Below, piece after piece: positions 43,246 through 51,114 of a stretch of DNA of 64,000 bases. Under the pieces are notes generated by a model. It worked only from the letters and a program-made list of their open reading frames with translations. It ran no database searches and was not told the DNA's origin. The stretch comes from Bombyx mori (taxonomy: Eukaryota; Arthropoda; Insecta; Lepidoptera; Bombycidae): positions 2,866,001 through 2,930,000 of the forward strand of contig NC_085131.1 in the NCBI RefSeq assembly GCF_030269925.1, in the 5' to 3' direction. A program made the position numbers and the translations under genes. Position 1 is the first letter of the stretch. The number at the start of each line of letters is the position of its first letter.

Positions 43246-43733
43246 TCTATATATAAATCTATACGTGAAGCAAAAACTTTGTACCCCTTTTTACGAAAAT
43301 TGCGCGGACGGGGAGTATGAAATTTCCCACACTTATAGAGAATGAAGAGAAGAAGTGCACAATGCTAATGTTTTTTTAAAATAATGCATTAAAGATACAT
43401 TAAATTAATAAAGAAAACATTACACACAATACCATGTATTGACGCACACACGCATGCATACTATTTATTGTCAAACTTTTGTTCTTGGCGTCTGTGGTCA
43501 AATTGAGAATAGATTAAATATTGTTTGCCTTTGTTAATATTTTTTATAGTGTAATCTTGGCAAAATTTGTGATTATAGAAGTATAAAATACAATAGTGTA
43601 AAATATCATAATAGTGTAAAAACTTAATTAATAATAAACTGAATTCCAAGTAATTATAGTCGAATTTCGACTACTGCGGGACCTCTAGTTTCAATTAATT
43701 GTTGTCGAGTTTCGACTACTGCGGGACCACTAG
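43246..43733 (+). mobile_element. Non-autonomous Helitron (copy 3 of 4) with doubled 3' end
   Basis: Starts TCTATATATAAATCTATACG after A (43245). The first 3' end, GTCGAATTTCGACTACTGCG ... CTAG, is at 43685-43688 followed by T. A second, GTCGAGTTTCGACTACTGCG ... CTAG, is at 43730-43733 followed by T, 45 bp later. Each has its own short hairpin and AATTAATTG lead-in. Confidence 0.85.
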
Positions 43734-44150
43734 TATATATTAACCCAGCGATTGTAAATAGAATACTCATCGGTATAAGATTTAAAACAACTAATGTCTC
43801 AACTAATAAATGAACTAGTCGTTTATTTTTTACTTTACCTCGTATATTTAAATGGGTGTATGTAAATAAATCTTCAGTTTTCCGATACATTTGAAATTCT
43901 GATTAGGCTAAGTAGCATGACGAGATTGTATTTCAATACAGTTTTGAAGTTAATTATTACTTTTCCTATTTGTATGATGCTGATGGCGAAATAATAAACT
44001 TTTTTAAACATAAATAGGTAGGCTAAATTTGGTACCTTGTTCTTAACTATTTTTCAACCGATTCTCTTTTTTTTGTTTATTTAACTATTGACGATTTTGA
44101 GTGTCATCATTAAAATAGTGATTATAATCCGTTTTTTTCACCTCTATGTA
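43734..44150. other. AT-rich spacer
   Basis: No gene or recognised repeat. Confidence 0.4.
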
Positions 44151-44560
44151 AAAAAAAAAACCACATGTGGCACTCGGGATTGACGCGGTAAAGCAAGCAA
44201 GATACATAGACATAGCAAGACCACGCTATATTTATAAACATTAACTAAAGCAAAACATTAACTGTCCCCTTCACACTCATAAGCTAGACTGCGCGAGAGA
44301 GAGATGGGCAGAATTTTCATGATGCGCATGCAGTGCGACGTCACGCCGCGCACTTATTCACAAACACTACACAAGCGCAACGTGTGAATATGCGAACGCG
44401 AGCCACATGGTAGGCGGAGTGGGAGGTGTTCGGTTTTATTTTCGTTACGAAATTTCTTGATTCGGTTGCCGCGCTCAAAGCCCGCTATAAAAGATGTGCG
44501 ATAGCTTAAAAGAACAGAGAAATTATATTTCCTGTATAAAAATGTGTAAATCTTCAGGTG
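44151..44560 (+). promoter_or_regulatory. GC-richer block with TATA box; promoter or element terminus
   Basis: 44160-44480 is GC-richer than its flanks, with palindromic ATGCGCATGCAG and CGTGTGAATATGCG motifs. A TATAAAAGA box lies at 44487-44495. A start would be expected near 44518. CAG|GTGTCAG near 44557 is a weak donor. It could be a host promoter or the end of an unrecognised transposon. Confidence 0.25.
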
Positions 44561-44859
44561 TCAGTGATTATGGTGGAATTAATCGAGGAATGTTAGAGTA
44601 CTGGAAAGCAAAATGCATTAACCATAAGCACTATAATTAATGCACTAAGCACAAGTAATTATTCGGTTTAGAAACGTTTCTAATAACCACGCAATCTAAC
44701 TCAAAGATATGTGTCGCTTGAGATAATTAACCCGTATTGTCTGACTTTTCGTTGTTTCATTGCTTGTCGTGTACCAAATTATATAAATTTTGTGATATCG
44801 TGTAAAAAAAACTCGAAATATAAATAGAAAAATAAATTATTAACTTTTTATTTATTTTT
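44561..44859. other. AT-rich spacer
   Basis: No gene or recognised repeat. Confidence 0.4.
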
Positions 44860-45096
44860 TATTGCTTAGATGAGTGGACGAGCTCACAGCCCACCTGGTG
44901 TTAAGTGGTTACTGGTGCCCATAGACATCTACGACGCAAATGCGCCACCCACCTTGAAATATAAGTTGTAAGGTCTCAAGTCTAGTTACAACGACTGCCC
45001 CAGCCTTCATACTGCTTCACGGCAGAAATAGGCAGGGTGGCGGTACCTACCCGCGCGGACTTACTAGAGATCCTACCACCAGTAATTACGCAAATT
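44860..45096 (-). repeat. Family A repeat with start of linker
   Basis: Complete minus-strand body, with a ~15-bp gap near 45010 (CCTTCAAACCGAAACGC lost), plus the first bases of the linker AATTACGCAAATT. The tRNA head is absent. Confidence 0.85.
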
Positions 45097-45470
45097 AAAA
45101 GTTATCAATATAAGTTATCAATTGTCATTATATTCTATCTCTTTCTTAGTACTTTTTGATCCCCCCCCCTAGTAAGTCTCATAAAGCTCATTTTAACTTT
45201 ACAGTTTGACGCAAAACGCAGAGAGTATGTTCAATAGGCTATTCAACTCATTTAATTCCTTTCTTTCAACCTAAAAAAAATGCTGTTTTCCTTTTTCGAG
45301 AGCAGCTCCTTATGGAAATGTCATATGCCAATTAAGTATGTCTTCCCGTTGTGAGATCAGAATACGTACTATTTACGAGTAACAGGCTTCAGTTATTTGA
45401 CACGACGCTTTACTTTCGTCGCGAAATTCTTTCGAGGACACGTGTTAGAGAAAGAGAGAGAGAGAGAGTA
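45097..45470. other. AT-rich spacer
   Basis: A (GA)n microsatellite lies at 45449-45469. No gene. Confidence 0.4.
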
Positions 45471-45471
45471 T

Positions 45472-45640
45472 TCTTTATTGTACACCAAAAAATAAATGAA
45501 CAATACGATACATTAAATACATACAAAAAAAAGTACAATTGGCGGTCCTATCGCTAAGAGCGATCTCTTCCAGACAAGCATCAAGTGGACAAGAATCATT
45601 TGGCAAACGAATTAAACGCGGTGTACCAATCCAGTGAAAT
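45472..45640 (-). repeat. LINE 3'-end fragment (CR1 group type)
   Basis: TATTCTTTATTGTACACCAA then GGCGGTCCTATCGCTAAGAG and CGATCTCTTCCAGACAAGC are the reverse of a CR1-type LINE 3' end common in moths. It resembles the tail of the element at 49606-54355 (TGTGTACAATAA). Confidence 0.5.
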
Positions 45641-45793
45641 ATATTATATATATACATACATATATATGCATATACACATACATAAATACATACACAAATG
45701 CCATACTTATATATACACATATTAATAAATATACATCCTAATACACAATTTAATATAATAATAATTGTTATTAAAAATTCTGCTTCTTTACAC

Positions 45794-46040
45794 ATTTTTT
45801 TTTATTGCTTAGATTGGTTGACGACCTCAGAGCCCACCTGGTGTTAAGTGGTTACTGGAGCCCATAGACATCCACAACGTAAATGCGCCACCCACCTTGA
45901 GATATAAGTTCTAAGGTCTCAAGTATAGTTACAACGGCTGCCCCACCCTTCAAACCGAAACGCATTACTGCTTCACGGCAGAAATAAGCAGGGTGGTGGT
46001 ACTCACCCGCGCGGACTCACAAGAGGTCCTACCACCAGTA
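45794..46040 (-). repeat. Family A repeat, body only
   Basis: Complete minus-strand body, T-run then ATTGCTTAGATTGGTTGACG to GAGGTCCTACCACCAGTA. Confidence 0.88.
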
Positions 46041-46580
46041 AAAACATAAATAAGAATTAGCAATTTACATTATAAAAGAGTTGTTAGTTGCGATTTATTT
46101 GCAAAAAAAATTCAACGTGTCGAATCGCCTAATGGACATACTCTCTGCGTTTTATATTGAGTCTGAAACACCCTGTATACAGAGTTATTACTAGATCAAA
46201 CTACATATATGCCCATTTTAACTTAGACTTAATAAGTTTTCATGCTACAACTTTCGAATAATTTTTTTGACATCATTTCTGTCACAACAATAGAACGAAC
46301 CTCTTTAGTGTAGTTTCCACTTCAAAAATATTTTACCACCATCATTAAGGCGTTCAAGAATAGACAGTTTCAGTGTATGAAGATCCTGATTCGTTTTTAG
46401 AAAAACGATAATCATATTTATTTTATTTATAACGAGAATCTATTTTTCTATACACACTATTTGTTCATACGACCTTTTCGTTCCGAATTCTTCAAAATGA
46501 CACTTCAATTGTTATTGTTTCTTTGAGTACCTTTTTTGTTGTTTGTATTTTTACGAACTTATACAGAGTAAGGGTGTAAC
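46041..46580. other. AT-rich spacer
   Basis: No gene or recognised repeat. Confidence 0.4.
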
Positions 46581-46589
46581 ACGATTTAT

Positions 46590-46840
46590 TATTTTTTCGT
46601 CATTATTGACGGCCCACCTGGTTGGTATCAAGTGGTCACCCACATAAAGCCTTTATACATCACACGTGAATGCCGCTACTCGCCTGTAGACAGAGGGTCA
46701 TGAGGGTCCAATTTTTATATGTATCGTATAACAGCGACTCTAATACCTACAGCTTGGCTGTGCCTCTGACACTGCTAACGACCATGACCATCACATCACA
46801 TTGACCGTATCATCTGTCTATAAAAGCGATAAAAAAAGGA
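46590..46840. repeat. Decayed family A (-) followed by decayed family B (+)
   Basis: 46600-46710 has GACGGCCCACCTGGTTGGTA and AGTGGTCACCCAC of a minus-strand family A. 46744-46840 (ACAGCTTGGCTGTGCCTCTG ... AAAAGCGATAAAAAAA) is an old family-B stub. The two face tail to tail. Confidence 0.5.
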
Positions 46841-46913
46841 ATGCTTTTATTAAATTCAACCCTAAGACATTCTCTTTAGTGACAGCCCTTGCCGTGCGAC
46901 GTGTATCTATTTG

Positions 46914-47327
46914 CAGGGACGTCTTAAGCTAGGACGGGGCCCTTGGGCACACAATAGAATTGAGGCCTTTTGGAAAGTAAAAAAAGCGAATTATAATAAA
47001 ATTTTTTTACTGAGTATGACCATTTATTATAGGTAATCAAATACAGTATGATATAATATGTCATTAATTATATTAGAATGCTGCTGGTTTTTTGGTTACG
47101 ATTTCGATAACGGTCCCTTTCGGGATTTCTGTTGAGCAAAATCTTCTATTATAGGCATAGTATATGCCTTGTAAATACCTTCTGATTACTGATTTGTGAA
47201 AAGTGTAATGTGCCCGACAAAAATTTTTTTGATAATAAACGTGTGAGAGAAATTGTCGGTCTTTCGGGGCCCCCTGAGAATGGGGGCCCTGGGCACGGGC
47301 CCTGTGTGCCCTTATGGTAAGGTATTG
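46914..47327. mobile_element. hAT-type MITE with 8-bp TSD
   Basis: Starts CAGGGACGTCTTAAGCTAGG and ends GCCCTTATGGTAAGGTATTG. Both sides carry TCTATTTG (46906-46913 and 47328-47335), the 8-bp duplication expected for hAT. Subterminal GGGCCC/TGGGCAC blocks near 46940 and 47285-47310 pair as inverted repeats. 414 bp with no transposase. The right TIR is imperfect. Confidence 0.8.
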
Positions 47328-47503
47328 TCTATTTGTATTGTTGACGATACAGAAAAACCCGGCGGCACTAATTCGTTACGCTGCATTCCCTAACACAATA
47401 TGACAAAACAACTTTTGTATCTAATTATCTTAAGAATCACTTGTACAAATGAAATATTTTAAAGGGACGTTGACTCAGTCTAAAGTAATCTATTAAATTA
47501 TTA

Positions 47504-47921
47504 CTAGTGGTCCCGCAGCAGTCGAAATTCGACTATAATTAATTGCAATTGTAAGTTTGTACACTATTATGATTGTATTTTATACTTCTATAATCACAAA
47601 TTTCGCCAAAACTACACTATAAAAAATATTAACAAAGACAAACTATATTTAATCTCAATTTGACAACGGACGTCAAGAACAAAAGTTTGACAATAAATAG
47701 TATGCATGCGTGTGTGCGTCAAATACATGGTATGTAGTGTGTGTAATGTTTTCTTTAATGTAAGATACATTAAATCAATAAAAAAATATTTAAAAAAAAA
47801 ATTAGCATTGTCCACTTCTTTTCTATATTCTCTATAAGTGTGAAAAATTTCATACTCCTCCGTCCGCGCAATTTTCGTAAAAAGCGATACAAAGTTTTTG
47901 TTTCACGTATTAATATATAGA
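47504..47921 (-). mobile_element. Non-autonomous Helitron (copy 4 of 4)
   Basis: On the plus strand A then CTAGTGGTCCCGCAGCAGTC at 47504, and at the other end CACGTATTAATATATAGA before T (47922). Both Helitron ends are present; the hairpin GTCGAAATTCGAC is intact. 418 bp. Confidence 0.8.
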
Positions 47922-48030
47922 TAACACGACGCAGCTTACATAAGACTGTCTGCATGTAATCGTTAGGGGTTTTCATAAATCGCCACCCATTTTCAAACAT
48001 CGGTTCAAGTCTAACTTTACTTACTGGTTT

Positions 48031-48276
48031 ACTAGTGGTAGGACGTCTTGTGAGACCGCATGGGTAGGTACCACCGCCCTGCCTATTTCTGCCGTGAAGC
48101 AGTAATGCGTTTCGGTTTGAAGGGTGGGACAGCCGTTGTGCGTTAAAACTGAGACCATACAACTCATGTTTCGAGGTGGGTGGCGGCATTTACGTTGTAG
48201 ATGTCTATGGATTCTGGTTACTACTTAACACCAGGTAGGCCGTGAGCTTGTCCGCCCATCTAAGCTATAAAAAAAA
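48031..48276 (+). repeat. Family A repeat, body only
   Basis: ACTAGTGGTAGGACGTCTTG to CATCTAAGCTATAAAAAA, moderately diverged. Confidence 0.8.
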
Positions 48277-48297
48277 GCTTTTATATTATATCAGCTA

Positions 48298-48447
48298 TCC
48301 CAGGCTTCAGACAGAAACGTGTTTGCGTTTCGCGGCAGAAGTAGGCATGGTGGTGTGCACACACCCGTGCGGGATTACAGTACAGCCTAAAACCAGTAAT
48401 TACGCAAATTACCTTGTTTGCGGGCTTGCTTTTAATTACAAGACGTT
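48298..48447 (-). repeat. Family A head and linker fragment
   Basis: TTCAGACAGAAACGTGTTTG, CGGCAGAAGTAGGCATGGTG and the linker AATTACGCAAATTACCTTGT; the tail half is missing. It faces the previous copy tail to tail. Confidence 0.6.
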
Positions 48448-48715
48448 ATTCCTTTTGACTGACTCGATGGTGCAGTAACTAGTGTCCCTGACTATTGCGC
48501 CGGGGGTCGTGAGTTCGATTCCCACATCAGGCATACATTCGTGTGATGAACAGGTTTGCTTGCTCTTTGTCTGGATGTTTATTGTCTATATATGTGTATA
48601 TTTAAACGTATGTAAGTATGTTTGTTCGTCTCTGATACCCATAACACAGGGAATCCTAATTTGGGGGCGGATGACGGTTCTTGATTTGTTCCCAGTTATT
48701 AGTTCTGTTGTTCCT
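48448..48715 (+). repeat. tRNA-derived SINE (family C), uninterrupted
   Basis: The head TGACTGACTCGATGGTGCAG ... CGTGAGTTCGATTCCCACATC has an A-box-like start and a B-box (GTTCGATTCCC). The body contains CTTGCTCTTTGTCTGGATGT and CCATAACACAGGGAATCCTA, and the end is TTGATTTGTTCCCAGTTATT. This copy is the reference that exposes the insertions at 19155-20235. The head does not fold as a working tRNA. Confidence 0.75.
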
Positions 48716-49445
48716 TGGATATAATTAAATTAAGCAATTTTAATCTTTATTAAAATTATAAAAGATTATTTTTATTTAATATTATAATTATAAAATATTA
48801 ATACATATTTATTAATAAAAATTAAGTAAGACTTTCTGATTTTTTATTAAATGCTGTTCAACAAAAGGACCGGGTTAAGGTTTTTTTTTAACATAATAAG
48901 ATTATGAAATTTTTCACTCATTAAACCACGAAAGTGTCGGTCAGCCTTAGCATCAGCTAAGCCATGAACTCGTTAACGTATCAAATCAAACAAAATAAAA
49001 TAAACGCATGGCCTAAATTGAAGCCCATTGGAGGTCTTCTTACAATACAATGTATCTTCTTAGTAATCTTAATTAGAGATGTTAATTACAGCATCCATTT
49101 GATAACAAAGTAACTATTGATTGGTTTAATTTAACTGTCGGAGGTAGAAACAGCTTTGAACTTATCATTACGTCTTGAAGCTTTTAGTTGATAAGCTCTC
49201 GAGGGAAGTAATTCTTCGAAATAGGAAAGTATTACTTTATAATAAAAACTGGTAGGGGGATTGACCTAGTTTTAGTTAAGTGATTTGAAAAAAAAGGTTC
49301 TATGAGTATTAGTTAAATTAGTTCTAGAATTATTTGTAATATACAAAAGGTATAAACAACCTGCCTCAACGAATGAGTTTAGAGTTAAATAGCAGCTCAC
49401 AAAATGCACGATTACGACAAGTTACATATAATTGAACAAGATACA
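48716..49445. other. AT-rich spacer
   Basis: No gene or recognised repeat. Confidence 0.45.
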
Positions 49446-49590
49446 TTGTAACTATACTGAGATTTTAGAACTTATATTTCAAAGTGGGTGGCGCATTTAT
49501 GTTGCAGATGTTTATGGGCTCCAGTAACTAACCCCTTAACACCAGGTGATCTGTGAGCTCGTCCACCCATCTAAGTAATAAAAAAATTTT
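49446..49590 (+). repeat. Family A repeat, 5'-truncated
   Basis: GTAACTATACTGAGATTTTA to CATCTAAGTAATAAAAAAA. The poly-T that follows (49588-49605) marks the likely 5' edge of the next LINE. Confidence 0.75.
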
Positions 49591-49793
49591 TTTTTTTTTT
49601 TTTTTTGGGTGAGGGTAGTCTAAGTGTCAATACAAAAAATTTGTGTTCTAAGATTTATTTTAATTTAAATATAATACAGCTTATATTGTTATGATTTATT
49701 GATACCAGGTTGATCACTGACCTCCAATACTCTCATTTCAACAATTATTTCTCCTCTGAACTCACTCAAACTAAAAACTTAATTATCATCACC

Positions 49794-50555
49794 ATGGATA
49801 TTTACTCCAAACTATTTGCACAACTGGAAGACTTGTCTACAACACTGAACTTAAGAATGGCACAACACGAAGAAGATTTGAAGAATGCAGCTACCACAGA
49901 TCTCCCACATAAAACCATAGCGAGTTTATCCCGTGAGTTTGCTGAATTTAAATCCTTTGTGTGTAATGCACTAAGTGCTTTGAAAACTCAAATCGAGTTG
50001 CTTACTTTGGGCCTGGACAGACACGAAATGATGTCTCGTCGGAAAGTACTGTTGCTTCATGGGGTCAACAATAATAAAGACCCTTCAGCTACCGTTTTGG
50101 ATATTTTAAAAGGTCCCATGAAATTGAGTCATATAATTTCAACTGACATAGTAACCTGTCATCATCTTGGAGCTAATAAAAGCAAGCCTCGTCCAGTTTT
50201 AATAAGGTTCAAATGCCATAGCCATCGAAGTGAAGTTTGGAAGAATAAGGTGTTGCTGAAGGGTTCTGGGTTGACGTTGTCTGAATTCTTGACGAAGTCC
50301 CGCCATGATGCATTTCTGGGTGCTCGCAAACATTTTGGCCTTAAGCAGTGCTGGACATCAGAAGGCAAGATAGTAATCCAGCTGTCTGATAAAACACGTC
50401 GGAAGATAGAGACTGTCGCTGAGCTCCGTCTGTTGATAAATCAGTACCCTGTGGCACCAGCGCCTAGTGATGAGTCTGTTGAAGCCGTGAAAACCACAAA
50501 GTCGCAGGTCAAGAATACGTCGGACAAGAGGATCCGTAAACCGCCTAAACAATAA
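49794..50555 (+). CDS. LINE ORF1 protein, RNA-binding/chaperone type
   Basis: ORF1 proteins bind element RNA and form ribonucleoprotein particles. The frame is open from an ATG at 49710, but the ATG at 49794 sits in ACCATGG, the better initiation context, giving 253 aa starting MDIYSKLFAQLEDLSTTL. Residues ~1-90 are rich in heptad-like leucines (coiled-coil candidate). The stretch RRKVLLLHGVNNNKDPSATV through PRPVLIRFKCHSHRSEVW looks like the RRM-type core of L1-like ORF1 proteins. The rest includes LGARKHFGLKQCWTSEGKI and a basic tail (KRIRKPPK). No CCHC knuckle is seen. No stops or frameshifts. Confidence 0.75.
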   Translation: MDIYSKLFAQLEDLSTTLNLRMAQHEEDLKNAATTDLPHKTIASLSREFAEFKSFVCNALSALKTQIELLTLGLDRHEMMSRRKVLLLHGVNNNKDPSATVLDILKGPMKLSHIISTDIVTCHHLGANKSKPRPVLIRFKCHSHRSEVWKNKVLLKGSGLTLSEFLTKSRHDAFLGARKHFGLKQCWTSEGKIVIQLSDKTRRKIETVAELRLLINQYPVAPAPSDESVEAVKTTKSQVKNTSDKRIRKPPKQ

Positions 50556-51114
50556 TGTTTCACTTTATTTATTTTAAGGAAAGTATAGCATAATATTGAT
50601 TTTTAATTATTTTACTTTGTTAAAATTCTTTGATGTATTCCATACTCATTTTATGTCTATCTTTCTGTTTTACTTTATTTCTTAGTTTGGCGTTTGTTAA
50701 TTTTGATACATAAGTTAATATTATAGTTTATGTTTGTTGGTTAAACTTAGTTATGTATTATGTATAACCATGTATTTCAACATAATAACATAACATTGAT
50801 ATGACTTTGACAAGTTTGACACAATGACATGCATTGGTATGTTACCTACCTCCTTTACAATAGAACTTTGGCTCTGTGGCTTTTGGCCATCAATTTTAGT
50901 TGTAGGTATACCAAATCATTGATGATTTAAAATAATTGTCTGTAATTTGTTTTTCTTGGAGGTTAGTTTGATAATATTATATTTTGTATTCTTAGAAGTT
51001 ATTAACGATTTTAGGTGTAATTTTTACTTTTATTTTTATTTATTTTTGTTTTGTTAGTCTTTGTTTATTATTTTATTGGTATTATTGATTTTTATTACTT
51101 ATTTAAAGCATTTC
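50556..51114 (+). other. Inter-ORF spacer of the LINE
   Basis: AT-rich and T-rich just before ORF2. The ORF2 frame is open from an upstream ATG at 51061, which would add 18 hydrophobic residues (MFIILLVLLIFITYLKHF). I consider this leader translation unlikely to be native. Confidence 0.5.

Noticed and set aside
26817..47921. CRISPR-like or satellite array from the four ~420-bp repeats
   Set aside because: The copies are dispersed, in both orientations, with Helitron ends and AT flanks; there is no array.
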